From Desulfosporosinus metallidurans (GTDB lineage: Bacteria; Bacillota; Desulfitobacteriia; Desulfitobacteriales; Desulfitobacteriaceae), in contig NZ_MLBF01000015.1 in the NCBI RefSeq assembly GCF_001936615.1, forward strand, positions 1 to 64,000: a stretch of DNA of 64,000 nucleotides. The letters are read 5' to 3'. A program made the position numbers and the translations under genes. Numbering within the stretch: the first letter of the stretch is position 1; the number at the start of each line of letters is the position of its first letter. A model generated the notes under the pieces. That model was not told the origin of the DNA. It saw only the letters and a list, made by a program, of their open reading frames with translations, and made no database searches. This document shows, one piece after another, positions 18,334 to 27,687 of this stretch.

Positions 18334-19238
18334 TTTTCAAGCCCCAACAAGGTTGCCCCGTTGTGATAGAAGATAGCATTCATTTCCTCTTGGGACACAC
18401 CCAGTTCAGTGCACACTTGAGTCTGTAGCTCAAAGTACTTCTTTGCCCAACCGCGTGGGAACCAACTAGAATCTGTGCCGAAAATAATTCGGTTTGGACC
18501 GACCGTATCTAAGGCTGTGGCGAAAAGATCTTTCAAGGATAACGGCTTGGGCATCCAACGGATCCAATCGTTGGATCCCGACGTGTCAATGTAGACATTG
18601 GGGCTTGACCACGCTAAATGCAGAAGGTCTTGAAAGTAGCCTGCTCCGAAATGCGGAATGATAAAAGGAATATCAGTATATTCCTGTGCTACTTCTGCCA
18701 ACGTAATTGGGCTTATTCGAGGGTGACGAACGATTCCTCCTGCACCACCTAGCACGCCAAAATGAATCAAAACAGGCACTTTTCGATCCGCTAATAAGCG
18801 CCAAAAGGGTTTCAACTCTGGTGCCTCAAACGGTAGCGTGGTTAAAGGGCCGAACCATTTGTACCCTATCAAACCTAGATCATTAAGAGCATGCTGCATT
18901 TCCTCAACGGCATTTGGGGCACATAGGTCATGATGCGCAAAGCCCAAAAATTCTTGCGGATGCTGACGCACAACGTCGGCGAGAACGTTGTTCCCTCCTC
19001 CGGTCATGAAAACGACCTTTTCCAAACCGTGATTCTTTACTTCTGCAGCCCAACGTTCCCCTTGTGCTTGATTTCCACGCTGTTTTTTCTCAGGTTCGGG
19101 AAAATCGAACACTTCCCGCCAATGCTCTCTTAATTCCTTGGCGTAGGCTTTAACTTGAGGGTGAAGTTCCCGCATAGCCATGCCGGTTTTCTTTGCTGGA
19201 AAATGTGTATGAAAGTCTAAAATGTGATCCGGTTTCAT
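18330..19238 (-). CDS. Amidohydrolase-2 family metal-dependent hydrolase
   Basis: 302 residues of the TIM-barrel Amidohydro_2 family. Metal ligands expected for the family are visible: an HxH at the N-terminus (ILDFHTHFP, residues 9-13), an internal His (PVLIHFG), another His (FIIPHFGAGYF) and the late Asp (IIFGTDSSWFPRG). Members hydrolyse or decarboxylate small ring or amide substrates; the substrate here is unknown. Its stop codon overlaps the start of fetA by four bases, a tight translational coupling to the metal exporter that is unusual for this family. Confidence 0.75.
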   Translation of the reverse strand: MKPDHILDFHTHFPAKKTGMAMRELHPQVKAYAKELREHWREVFDFPEPEKKQRGNQAQGERWAAEVKNHGLEKVVFMTGGGNNVLADVVRQHPQEFLGFAHHDLCAPNAVEEMQHALNDLGLIGYKWFGPLTTLPFEAPELKPFWRLLADRKVPVLIHFGVLGGAGGIVRHPRISPITLAEVAQEYTDIPFIIPHFGAGYFQDLLHLAWSSPNVYIDTSGSNDWIRWMPKPLSLKDLFATALDTVGPNRIIFGTDSSWFPRGWAKKYFELQTQVCTELGVSQEEMNAIFYHNGATLLGLEK

Positions 19239-19378
19239 GGCAAACTCCTCCTTATAATCAATGAGACGTACTTGGTAAGATCCACCTCAAGGGACTTTAG
19301 CATAGATATGTTAATTTAATAGGCATGGAACATGGAGTTCATCCATAGGTATATATAAGCAATTTGGGGGTGAATGAT

Positions 19379-20104
19379 TTGTTCATTTATGTGTTAACAC
19401 GCCGTAAGTTGGTTTTTGCGTTTTTGTTTCTTGTCTCGGTAGGAGGTCTTCTCACCATGATTCAACATTCACTAACGACTCCATCGCTGGTCCGGGCACC
19501 TGGAACCTATTATATGGCTCATACTCAGGAAAAAGTAGTCGCTCTAACCTTTGATGATGGACCTGATCCGATCGATTCACCTGCTGTTTTGGATATCCTT
19601 AAAGAAAAGGAAGTCCGGGCGACATTCTTTGTTTTGGGGCAGGCGGCTCAATCAAACCCATTCTTGTTAAAGCGCCTAGTTAAAGAAGGGCATGAAATTG
19701 GAAACCATAGTTTTAACCATGATTACCAGCAGCGCCGTCTCGTTGAGGAAATGAATCAGACAGACCGTGAGGTCTTTGCTGCAACAGGGACCCACACCTA
19801 TTTCTACCGTCCACCGGGTGGTTTTTTATCCAAAAACCAATTAGAAATCATTAAAAACAATGGCCATATTGTAGCACTTTGGAGCGTAGATAGCAAAGAC
19901 TGGCGTAATCCTGGTGTCAAGCAGATTGTGGATAATGTTGTGAAAAATGTATTTCCTGGAGCTATTATCCTCCTGCATGATGGCGGCTATCAACGTACAC
20001 AAACCGTCAAAGCGTTGGGGCCGATTATTGACGCTCTCCGAAATCAAGGCTATCGTTTGGTCACTTTAAGTGAGCTCAAAACGATGGATTCAGACATTAA
20101 ATAG
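19379..20104 (+). CDS. Membrane-anchored polysaccharide deacetylase (NodB domain)
   Basis: The preferred start is the TTG at 19379, placed six bases after TGGGGGTG; an upstream TTG at 19364 would swallow that site. That gives 241 residues. An N-terminal hydrophobic segment (LVFAFLFLVSVGGLLTMI) acts as a signal anchor. The NodB homology domain follows, with the catalytic TFDDGPDP, the metal-binding GNHSFNHD, RPPGG and a late LLHDGG motif. Related proteins (PdaA/PdaB, PgdA) de-N-acetylate peptidoglycan or chitin-like polymers; several are sporulation proteins, plausible here. It is convergent with the GGDEF gene, whose stop lies only six bases beyond, with no clear terminator between. Confidence 0.85.
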   Translation: MFIYVLTRRKLVFAFLFLVSVGGLLTMIQHSLTTPSLVRAPGTYYMAHTQEKVVALTFDDGPDPIDSPAVLDILKEKEVRATFFVLGQAAQSNPFLLKRLVKEGHEIGNHSFNHDYQQRRLVEEMNQTDREVFAATGTHTYFYRPPGGFLSKNQLEIIKNNGHIVALWSVDSKDWRNPGVKQIVDNVVKNVFPGAIILLHDGGYQRTQTVKALGPIIDALRNQGYRLVTLSELKTMDSDIK

Positions 20105-20109
20105 CAATT

Positions 20110-21507
20110 TTAAGAACAAACACTTTCATAACTTGGAATATAAACGTTCAATTGGTCTTTCCCGTTTCGTTTTGAAGAATATAGAGCATCATCGGCATGT
20201 TTGATAAGTTCCTCAGCCGACTTGGCATGCTCAGGATAAGTGGCTAATCCCATTGAAACAGTGGTATGTAAGCGTGGATTATTCTCCATGATCCTTACCC
20301 TAGTCGTCTCAATTAGACGTTCCCCAACACTCTTGGCAGCTTCTAGGTTTGTATTTGGAAGGAGAATGACAAATTCATCTCCAGCATACCGGATCACCAC
20401 ATCTCCCTCTCGAACACCTTCCAATAATTGGCTCGCAAAGAAGCGCAAGAATTGATCCCCGACAGGATGACCAAAACAATCGTTAATTTTCTTAAAGTTA
20501 TCACAATCAATAAAGAAGAGGGATACACACCCTCCGGTTGTCTGAGCATGATTTATGGCTCGTTCGGTCAAATCCAGCAAGGAGCGCGAATTTAAAAGGC
20601 CAGTTAGGCCGTCGGTTTCTGAAAGGTGCCGAACGTGTTCATACAAGCGGGAATTTGCTAAGGCCACACTGACTTGATTCGCAAATATTTGAGCTAATCG
20701 AAGGTTTTCATCACTAAAAGCGTTTAAACCAAGTTTGTAAATCCAAAGGACCCCGAAGGTTTCTCCTTCGGCTTTAAGGGGAATGCCCATCACGGACTCG
20801 TCGTCAAAAGGCGTGCCCGGGATGTGCAAGGCTCGAGCGTCATGTTCAGCATCCCCAGATATAATGGGCTCTCCAGTTGCAGCAATCCAACCGACCATTC
20901 CAAATCCCACCCGAGGTTGACTGCTTAGAACTTGGTCCAGAATTTCAGGGTCATCTTGATTTTCCCGTGCACTGATCACCCGTAACGTTTTCTTCTCTTC
21001 GTCCATCAAGAAGATTGTGCAGCCGTCTGCTAGGAAAAGAGTGAAAATATGATCGACAACCTGGCTCGTCAATTCGTTTAAATTTAACGTTTTGGTTAAT
21101 GACGTTGAAATGTGAGATAACGCTGTCATTTCTTCGTTGTGACGTTGAATTTGGCGTATGGTAGCGACTTCCCGGTTTACCGCCATACCGACGCCAAGAT
21201 AAACTAGGGTATTCACAAACCATTGCGAGAGGAGTAACTGATGAGTGTCTTGATACAGAACAATCCAGGTTAAGATTGAGGCGACAGTAACTTGGATGAC
21301 GATTAATCTCAAGGGTAAATAAAGGGCGGCTAAAGCAACCATTAAGTAAAAAAACGACACGAAAAAGATGCTTTCATGCCCGAGGAGGATCATTAAAACA
21401 GTCAAACCCAGCATCAAGCTGATCATGCCAAAGGACCAAATTCTATGATTTGAAACAGAGGATATCGTCTTGACTTTCTCAGTTCTGGGGTTCTTATTTT
21501 CTGCCAT
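20110..21507 (-). CDS. Membrane GAF-GGDEF diguanylate cyclase
   Basis: 465 residues from the ATG at 21507, which has AAAGGAGG nine bases upstream. The first ~110 residues hold several hydrophobic segments (FGMISLMLGLTVLMILLG, IFFVSFFYLMVALAALYL, and more), an integral membrane input module. A GAF domain follows (about 125-275: LFLADGCTIFLMDEE, FGMVGWIAATGEPIISGDA, GVLWIYKLG). The GGDEF domain ends the protein. Its active site reads AGDEF (residues 375-379), a permitted variant, and an RxxD inhibition site (REGD, 366-369) lies five residues before it. It should therefore make cyclic di-GMP under product inhibition. The sensed signal is unknown. Confidence 0.88.
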   Translation of the reverse strand: MAENKNPRTEKVKTISSVSNHRIWSFGMISLMLGLTVLMILLGHESIFFVSFFYLMVALAALYLPLRLIVIQVTVASILTWIVLYQDTHQLLLSQWFVNTLVYLGVGMAVNREVATIRQIQRHNEEMTALSHISTSLTKTLNLNELTSQVVDHIFTLFLADGCTIFLMDEEKKTLRVISARENQDDPEILDQVLSSQPRVGFGMVGWIAATGEPIISGDAEHDARALHIPGTPFDDESVMGIPLKAEGETFGVLWIYKLGLNAFSDENLRLAQIFANQVSVALANSRLYEHVRHLSETDGLTGLLNSRSLLDLTERAINHAQTTGGCVSLFFIDCDNFKKINDCFGHPVGDQFLRFFASQLLEGVREGDVVIRYAGDEFVILLPNTNLEAAKSVGERLIETTRVRIMENNPRLHTTVSMGLATYPEHAKSAEELIKHADDALYSSKRNGKDQLNVYIPSYESVCS

Positions 21508-21546
21508 TAATGTGCTCCTCCTTTCCCTCAATAGTCGTAAGAAAGT

Positions 21547-22395
21547 TTATTCATTTGACACAAACCCTCTGCCGAGAACTTCGCCAGCGTTTTGAACAAT
21601 CATGAAGGCCAACGGATCGACTTCCCGTACTGCCTGTTTTAGACGACCAATTTCGGGCAGACTGACGACACAAATAATGACATTTTTGGGTTCGTTAGAG
21701 TACGCGCCTCTTCCCTGTAAAAACGTCGCTCCACGGCCTAAATCAATCATAATTCGGTCAACTAAGGCCTCGGATTGGTCTGAAATAATGGTTATCGATT
21801 TAGACGGAACTCCACTCTGTATTAAATCGAGTACACGTCCATATACGAACAGGGTAACTAAGGTATAAAGAGCAACTTTTGAACCCAGGATAGCCCAAGA
21901 TATCATGATAATGACGCCGTTAATAGCAAGTGCTGAGTTCCCCATAGGTACACCATACTTTCGCTGAATGACCTTGGAGACGATGTCTGTGCCGCCTAGG
22001 CTACCACCAAAGTGGAATACAATACTTGAGGAAATCCCTGAGATGACCCCTCCATAAAGTGCACCAAGGAAAATGTCATCAAAGGCTATGGGCTGAATCC
22101 CTTTAAAAAGATCTAAAAAGGCAGAAAAAATTACCAAACCCCATATAGTTTTAAAAACAAAATGTTTATTCACTTCACGCCAACCTAGAATAAACAACGG
22201 GATATTTAAGACAAAGGTCATAAGTCCAATGGGAATGTTTAGTTTATAGTAAAGAAGCAAGGCAATCCCGCCAACCCCTCCACCGCTTAACCCAGAAGGA
22301 ACAATAAAGCCCTGAACACCATATGCCGCTATGATCGCGCCGACGGCAATCCCAATGATCCCTCCTATAAACCTAAGCCTCTTTGTCAACTTCAA
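21547..22395 (-). CDS. YitT-family membrane protein (DUF161/DUF2179)
   Basis: 282 residues. About five hydrophobic segments fill the first 180 residues, including the family motifs IIAAYGVQGFIVPSGLSGGGVGGIA (read in part), FGGSLGGTDIVSKVIQRKYG and GRVLDLIQSG. The C-terminal ~85 residues form the soluble DUF2179 domain (TIISDQSEALVDRIM ... RGATFLQGRGAYS). Bacillus genomes carry many paralogues; none has a firmly defined transport role. Apparently monocistronic on the minus strand, starting 130 bases downstream of the cob operon terminator. Confidence 0.85.
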   Translation of the reverse strand: MKLTKRLRFIGGIIGIAVGAIIAAYGVQGFIVPSGLSGGGVGGIALLLYYKLNIPIGLMTFVLNIPLFILGWREVNKHFVFKTIWGLVIFSAFLDLFKGIQPIAFDDIFLGALYGGVISGISSSIVFHFGGSLGGTDIVSKVIQRKYGVPMGNSALAINGVIIMISWAILGSKVALYTLVTLFVYGRVLDLIQSGVPSKSITIISDQSEALVDRIMIDLGRGATFLQGRGAYSNEPKNVIICVVSLPEIGRLKQAVREVDPLAFMIVQNAGEVLGRGFVSNE

Positions 22396-22528
22396 AAGGT
22401 TACCCCCTATTACTGATGTAACTACTTAATATCATACTTCATTATACAGACATTTGTGTTTTCAGTAAAGAATACTGCGAATGGAGGGGATGCATATTTT
22501 TGTCGATGCTCAAAAAATGGTTTCCGTT

Positions 22529-22569
22529 AAAAGAGAGCAGTAGACTCAAACGGTCTACTGCTCTCTTTT
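22529..22569 (-). terminator. Terminator of the cobalamin operon
   Basis: Perfect 17-bp arms at 22529-22545 and 22553-22569 with a 7-base loop. T runs lie on both ends, so it can act in both directions. It sits about 40 bases past the cobD stop codon on the minus strand. Confidence 0.9.
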
Positions 22570-22610
22570 AGGAAACGACTTCTGGAAAGCATGTCTGGCT
22601 TCTTTGATGG

Positions 22611-23747
22611 TTAAGGGATTAGAGGAGGATGGTGTCCCAGTGCCGATCCAATAGGCCTCCCATCAACCTCAAGATAGAATTTCTTTAAACCCTCAATGAG
22701 CCTCTCCATGACAAGAATATCTTTAATCGCGACTCGGATAAATTCACCCGAGAGTCCTGAAAAGCTGGCACAGTTTCGTACAAGTATTCCAAGACGTCCC
22801 AAGTGTTGAATCAATTCTCCTGACGAATGGTTCAGTAGTTCGATTAAGGCAAAATTCACAGAGGTTGGCCAGAGTCTCAAATCCGAAAAGCCGCAAAGTT
22901 CAAATTCACGGTAGAAATAGGACCTACTCTCCCTCAATTTTTCTCGCACCTCATCCGGATACCTCAAATCCTGAAGGGCTGTGATCCCAGCGCGCTGAGC
23001 AAGAACATTCACGGACCAAGGATCGCGGAATTGTTCGCAGAGAGTAAGCAAGGGTTGATGCGCAAAAACAGTGCCTAAACGCAACCCTGGTAGACTGTAA
23101 AATTTCGTCAAAGAGTACAGAACAATGAGGTGTTCATTAGCCCCTAAATAAGCGCGAGTGGACTTGCGAGACTCGTCCGGAAGAAAATCTAGGAACGATT
23201 CATCGAAGAGGATGCGACATCCTGATTCTTTGGTTATGGTTAAGATTTGTTCGAACGTCCTTTTCTCAAGGACACTCCCAGTCGGATTATGGGGTGAACA
23301 AAGAAAGAGCAAATCACACCCTTCTAAGTATTCGCGCCACATTTGATCTACTTCATCAATTCTATTATACTTCGCCCAGCCCTCCGCACCCAAAGGGATA
23401 TAGCTCACTTCGGCCCCTACTGAATGCGCGGCTCGTTCGTATTCACTAAATGTAGGTATAGGAATCGCAACTTTTTTAGGTTTTAACGCTTGCACGATCG
23501 TGAATATTAATTCCCCTGCTCCATTACCTACCATAATCATCTCAGCCGGAAGTCCCAAATAGCGTGAAAGTGTCTTTTTTAAGGCCTGACATTCAGGATC
23601 AGGATAGTTCACAATATCCTTCATACCCTCTTGTAAGGCAGCCCAAACTCCTGAGGGTGGTCCAAATGGGTTTATATTGGCAGAAAGGTCAATAAATGAA
23701 TCCAAGCCATAGATTTCTTGGGCTCTTCGCAGATTTCCACCGTGCAT
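22611..23747 (-). CDS. cobD: L-threonine-O-3-phosphate decarboxylase
   Basis: 378 residues from the ATG at 23747, five bases after GGGGTG; a longer reading to 23762 overlaps the previous gene. It is a class I aminotransferase-fold PLP enzyme. The start (MHGGNLRRAQEIYG) and SANINPFGPP are characteristic of CobD, and the PLP lysine is in LYSLTKFYSLPGLRLG. It converts threonine phosphate to (R)-1-amino-2-propanol phosphate, the linker of the nucleotide loop. The preceding gene is a threonine kinase, which supplies its substrate. A histidinol-phosphate aminotransferase is the main alternative; the operon favours CobD. Last gene of the operon. Confidence 0.88.
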   Translation of the reverse strand: MHGGNLRRAQEIYGLDSFIDLSANINPFGPPSGVWAALQEGMKDIVNYPDPECQALKKTLSRYLGLPAEMIMVGNGAGELIFTIVQALKPKKVAIPIPTFSEYERAAHSVGAEVSYIPLGAEGWAKYNRIDEVDQMWREYLEGCDLLFLCSPHNPTGSVLEKRTFEQILTITKESGCRILFDESFLDFLPDESRKSTRAYLGANEHLIVLYSLTKFYSLPGLRLGTVFAHQPLLTLCEQFRDPWSVNVLAQRAGITALQDLRYPDEVREKLRESRSYFYREFELCGFSDLRLWPTSVNFALIELLNHSSGELIQHLGRLGILVRNCASFSGLSGEFIRVAIKDILVMERLIEGLKKFYLEVDGRPIGSALGHHPPLIP

Positions 23748-23751
23748 AGTT

Positions 23752-24669
23752 TCACCCCGCATTCTCAGTTAGTTCTAATTTTGTTGCCACGATTCCTCCA
23801 GAATGACTGTGAAAGAGATCAAGGTAAGCAGGAGTAAACCGTTGCTGCGCTTCAAGACGCAAGTTCTTTTCTTCATCTTGACTGGTAAAGCTGTCTTGAG
23901 GAAATACTCCGGCTAATAGTGTACCACTATGGGCAGTTACAACACCGAGTCCGCCTTTTTGACGAACCCAAGTCAAGAAGGGCTCAAACCATGATTTTGG
24001 ATTCATCTCTAAATTACATCGTGCGCTGATCGTCCCGGCATATGCCAATTTTTCTAGATCAGTTTGTTCTATTCCTTCACGGGCCAAGCTATAGGCCCGT
24101 CTAATTTCATCTTCATTGCGCCGATAGTGTTCCGCTAACCCCGGCCGAGCATTAAACACCCTTGTATCGATTGTTCCACCCCAATCAAGAGCAAGAAACA
24201 GGGCAGGGACCGAAGGGCCAAGCACGCGATGATAATGTCTTTGAACATGTTCTATCTCTGTAATACCAGGGAACATCACGCTGTCACTTGGTTCTATCCT
24301 TAAAGCAAAATCCGCTAAGCGCTCAGGAGTGGGTTCTACTCCAAGGGCTATCAGTGTGGCTGCTGCTACGGCAGTAATGTCAGCCGTAGAACTTGCCATT
24401 CCCTTTCCTTCCGGAAGTTGCTGTAGAAATTCTACCGTACCACCTAACTTGGAAACACCTAACTCCTCTTCGATTAATTTCAAGACTTGGAGAGCTTTTG
24501 TTTTCCGCAGCGGAAGGTCCCAGCCAGTGGTATGCTTGTTTAATTCCACTCTGGCTTCAGAAAATCGGTCAATGGGACAATCCACGAGAAATGGGACTCC
24601 TTTTCGGGCCCCTTGTACCCATTCTCCACACGTCCCCGGACAACGGGCCAATCCGACAGCGAAATCCAT
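23752..24669 (-). CDS. pduX: PduX-type L-threonine kinase (GHMP family)
   Basis: 305 residues. The GHMP-kinase ATP-binding motif is LPEGKGMASSTADITA near residue 88, and the N-terminus shows the PduX-like ARCPGTCGEWVQG. Known role: phosphorylates L-threonine for CobD during assembly of the cobalamin lower-ligand linker. The start codon shares a base with the stop of cobA (24669), and its stop lies just ahead of the cobD start, so the three are coupled. Confidence 0.85.
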   Translation of the reverse strand: MDFAVGLARCPGTCGEWVQGARKGVPFLVDCPIDRFSEARVELNKHTTGWDLPLRKTKALQVLKLIEEELGVSKLGGTVEFLQQLPEGKGMASSTADITAVAAATLIALGVEPTPERLADFALRIEPSDSVMFPGITEIEHVQRHYHRVLGPSVPALFLALDWGGTIDTRVFNARPGLAEHYRRNEDEIRRAYSLAREGIEQTDLEKLAYAGTISARCNLEMNPKSWFEPFLTWVRQKGGLGVVTAHSGTLLAGVFPQDSFTSQDEEKNLRLEAQQRFTPAYLDLFHSHSGGIVATKLELTENAG

Positions 24670-25226
24670 TAATATTCAATCCCCCTACGACTGCTAACCC
24701 CTTTAGTAAAAGGATGTTTTAGCAAGTTTAGGTCCCACCAATTGTCCACCAAAGGTTCCAATAGTTCAGGCATCCCTCGCCCTGTAAGAATCCAGTGCAG
24801 AGAAGAATTTGTCAAGAGAAGTTCTTTCAACTGCTCTAAACCCAGAAAACCATGGTTTAGTGCATGACTTACTTCGTCTAAAATAATCACTTGGTAGGTC
24901 TGTGCCTTAACTTCGCCAAAGACATAATCATGGGCAAGGTTAACCAAATCCAAGGCGATCTCGGGATCTCTATTTTGTCGAAAACACTCCCCACATCCGG
25001 TACAGTGTTTCAGACCCGTTCGGATCATCCCAGCCCAACGACAACCCACCCCAAATTGAATGAGCGGAATTCCAAGACGGCTAAGGCCTACAAGTTCACC
25101 GCTATAGGTACTTCCTTTGAGAAATTGTACCATAAGAACGCGCTTACCCCCAGAATGAGCAAGGAGAGCTTCCCCTATGGCTGACGTCGTTTTACCTTTA
25201 CCCTGACCGGTATAGACAGTGATCAT
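24669..25226 (-). CDS. cobA: Cob(I)alamin/corrinoid adenosyltransferase (CobA/BtuR type)
   Basis: 185 residues. The P-loop TGQGKGKTTSAIGEAL is at the N-terminus, as in CobA/CobO. It transfers the adenosyl group from ATP to the reduced corrin cobalt. An unusual feature is the CTGCGECF cluster of cysteines near residue 75, seen in some clostridial homologues and possibly metal-binding. The Walker-B-like segment is YQVIILDEVSHALNHG. Overlaps cbiA by four bases and pduX by one. Confidence 0.88.
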   Translation of the reverse strand: MITVYTGQGKGKTTSAIGEALLAHSGGKRVLMVQFLKGSTYSGELVGLSRLGIPLIQFGVGCRWAGMIRTGLKHCTGCGECFRQNRDPEIALDLVNLAHDYVFGEVKAQTYQVIILDEVSHALNHGFLGLEQLKELLLTNSSLHWILTGRGMPELLEPLVDNWWDLNLLKHPFTKGVSSRRGIEY

Positions 25227-26593
25227 ATCTGTTTTCTCCCGGAACGTGACGTAAACCAGTGTTCAAGTAACTCCGGATGTCCCGAGAAATGAAGGTGGAG
25301 GTAGGATGCGACGATGTTATCACGAGCATACCCTTCCATTCGATCGACTTGATCTCCTTTGAACAACTCATAAGCGGGAGGAAACTCTCTCTCATACGTA
25401 ACACGTGAATAGTGGAATTCGTGCCCTTGAACCGTTGTCCCACGAGAACCCAGAAAATTATCCTCGCGAAAGACTCCACGACGATACCCAATGCCTTGTA
25501 AGCGTTTGGTCATTTCTGCCTTCATGGGAATTAGACCAGCCAGAGGAGCTTCTCTTCCCTCAAAATCCGTTATGGATTGCCCAAGGTACATGTATCCGCC
25601 ACATTCGGCGTAGATCTGCTTACCACTTGCCGCATAAGCACGGAGTGATTCCAGAAAGGCGACATTTTCGCTCAAACGATTAAGATGAAGCTCTGGAAAA
25701 CCCCCACCGAGGAAAATACCGTCGAGATCCTTGGGGAGAGCAAGATCGTGTAAAGGGCTAAACGGGACAATTTCATAATTCAAGCGTTCTGCCAGATCTA
25801 AAGCATCTTGATAGTAAAATAGGAAGGCTTCATCCCATGCCAAGCCTAACCGAAACTTTTCACCCTGGGCTAACGGTTGTTGGGCAAGTGGGGTAGAAGC
25901 GTGAAAATCTGGTGCACTATTCATAATGGCTTCGACTTGCTCCAAATCGACGTGTTTGGCGATAAGCTCTGAAAGCGTATCAATAAAGCCTTCAAGCAGA
26001 CCACCCTCCCCCACAGGAACTAATCCTAAATGGCGTTCCGGAAGACGAAGTGTCCCTTCTTTCGGGAGGACTCCGACAACCGGGATCTGGAGATCATACA
26101 GAGCTTCTCTAAGTATTTTTTCCTGCGCCGCTGATTTTACGCGATTAAGGATAACCCCTTGAAGGTTGACGTGAGGGTCAAAGGAGTTAAATCCGTGAAC
26201 TAAAGCCGCTACGCTGCGGGACATTGAGGATACATCGACAATAAGTAAAATTGGGGCGTGCAGGAGTTTGGCCACATCAGCCGTGCTTCCGAAACCCGCA
26301 GTTCCGCTCATGCCATCAAACATGCCCATTACACCCTCAATAACTGCCCAATTCTCCCCTGAACTTTGAGCAAAGACGGAAGGGAGATGCTCACCCAAAA
26401 GCCAGCGATCAAGATTACGGGAAGCTCTACCTGTAGCAGCTGCATGATAACTAGGATCGATATAATCTGGCCCAATCTTGTACCCCTGAATTGGTCGTCC
26501 GCGTTTTTTTAAAGCTGCCATCAATCCAGTAGCCAGGGTTGTTTTACCGACTCCACTATGCGTTCCCGCTAGGACAATCCGAGGAATAGTCAT
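25223..26593 (-). CDS. cbiA: Cobyrinate a,c-diamide synthase
   Basis: 456 residues. The N-terminal P-loop domain begins IVLAGTHSGVGKTTLATGLMAAL, with GYKIGPDYIDPSYH next. The C-terminal class I glutamine amidotransferase domain has the nucleophile in YAECGGYMYLG and a late SYLHLHF. It amidates the a and c carboxylates of cobyrinate with glutamine and ATP. A 121-base gap to cbiB upstream contains promoter-like AT-rich sequence, so part of the operon may have its own start here. Confidence 0.92.
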   Translation of the reverse strand: MTIPRIVLAGTHSGVGKTTLATGLMAALKKRGRPIQGYKIGPDYIDPSYHAAATGRASRNLDRWLLGEHLPSVFAQSSGENWAVIEGVMGMFDGMSGTAGFGSTADVAKLLHAPILLIVDVSSMSRSVAALVHGFNSFDPHVNLQGVILNRVKSAAQEKILREALYDLQIPVVGVLPKEGTLRLPERHLGLVPVGEGGLLEGFIDTLSELIAKHVDLEQVEAIMNSAPDFHASTPLAQQPLAQGEKFRLGLAWDEAFLFYYQDALDLAERLNYEIVPFSPLHDLALPKDLDGIFLGGGFPELHLNRLSENVAFLESLRAYAASGKQIYAECGGYMYLGQSITDFEGREAPLAGLIPMKAEMTKRLQGIGYRRGVFREDNFLGSRGTTVQGHEFHYSRVTYEREFPPAYELFKGDQVDRMEGYARDNIVASYLHLHFSGHPELLEHWFTSRSGRKQI

Positions 26594-26714
26594 GCTGTCT
26601 CTCCCCTCCTATTTATAGGACATCTCGTTTTATAGGAGATGCTTATACCATATATTATAGCTTATAATCTTCAACGTACATTCAACGTTATAATTCAGGA
26701 ATTAAGGACAACCA
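26594..26714 (-). promoter_or_regulatory. cbiB-cbiA gap with possible internal promoter
   Basis: This is the largest gap inside the cobalamin operon. On the minus strand it reads TTGAAG, then 16 bases, then TATGGT, plus an overlapping TATAAT, and a CATCTC/GAGATG hairpin further down before the GGAGGGG ribosome-binding site of cbiA. Promoter activity is a guess from composition and motif only. Confidence 0.3.
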
Positions 26715-27686
26715 TTAGGTAAGGTAAGCCAACATGATTGCCGGTACAAGGGATACCCAAGTTGCTGTTTGAACAAGATGGCGGCAATGAACAATGTCCA
26801 AGGCGTTTAAAGGATGAAGAATCTCTCCCATTTCTGCTCGATGATGAGTCTGACCATGATAGATATTAATCCCACCGAGCTGGATACCTAGTAAGCCAGC
26901 AACAACACTTTCTGGATTCCCACCATTCGGACTTGGATGACCTGAGGCATCTCGTTTCCACATCCGATAAGCATGCCTCACCGACATTCCCCGCAACCAA
27001 CCTGCGAGAAGTAGAATGGGAACGGATAACCGTGCTGGCACGTAATTCGCCCAATCATCAGTTCGAGCTGAGAACCAACCAAACTCCTCATAACGTTCAT
27101 TCCGATAGCCGACCATCGAATCCAACGTACTAACTGCTTTGAAGGCCATTGCCAGTGGAGCACCACCAAGGGCTGCGTAAAAAAGCGGAGATAATATCCC
27201 ATCAACGAAATTTTCAGCGAGCGTTTCAACTGTTCCGCGGACAATTTCACCCTCGGAAAGATTCTCTGTGTCCCGGCTAACCAACCAAGAAAGCCGCTGC
27301 CGAGCCGCGCTTAAATCCCGTTGTTTTAAAGGAGCCAATACACTTTGCCCCGCATCCAAAAGAGATTTTCCAGCTAACGTAGTAAATATAAGATACGCAC
27401 TTATGCCTAGGCCAAATATGGGATGGAGTTTGTTCGCCCCCCAGACCACAGCCCACGTCAGCAGATAACTTCCGCCGACCACAAGGAAGGTTAGAAGCAC
27501 TCCGTTTCTGCGGCGTGCCTCAGGCGACCCCTGATTAAGATGGCGCTCCGAAAAGGCAATGATGTTTCCAATGCCCACGACAGGATGAGGCCAACTACGG
27601 GGATCGCCTAAGATTTGGTCGAGAAGAAATCCGACGAGGACTGCGATTGGGAGAGCTGCGGAAAATAACTTAAGCGTTTCCGTCAT
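26715..27686 (-). CDS. cbiB: Adenosylcobinamide-phosphate synthase
   Basis: 323 residues with several membrane segments. Family motifs: LLDQILGDPRSWPHPVVGIGNII at the N-terminus (read in part), LSWLVSRDTENLSEGEIVRGTVETLAENFVDG (in part), LDSMVGYRNERYEEFGW and the DASGHPSPNGGNPESVVAG loop. It attaches the aminopropanol-phosphate arm to adenosylcobyric acid in the membrane. It starts one base after the cbiP stop codon. Confidence 0.93.
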   Translation of the reverse strand: MTETLKLFSAALPIAVLVGFLLDQILGDPRSWPHPVVGIGNIIAFSERHLNQGSPEARRRNGVLLTFLVVGGSYLLTWAVVWGANKLHPIFGLGISAYLIFTTLAGKSLLDAGQSVLAPLKQRDLSAARQRLSWLVSRDTENLSEGEIVRGTVETLAENFVDGILSPLFYAALGGAPLAMAFKAVSTLDSMVGYRNERYEEFGWFSARTDDWANYVPARLSVPILLLAGWLRGMSVRHAYRMWKRDASGHPSPNGGNPESVVAGLLGIQLGGINIYHGQTHHRAEMGEILHPLNALDIVHCRHLVQTATWVSLVPAIMLAYLT

Positions 27687-27687
27687 A

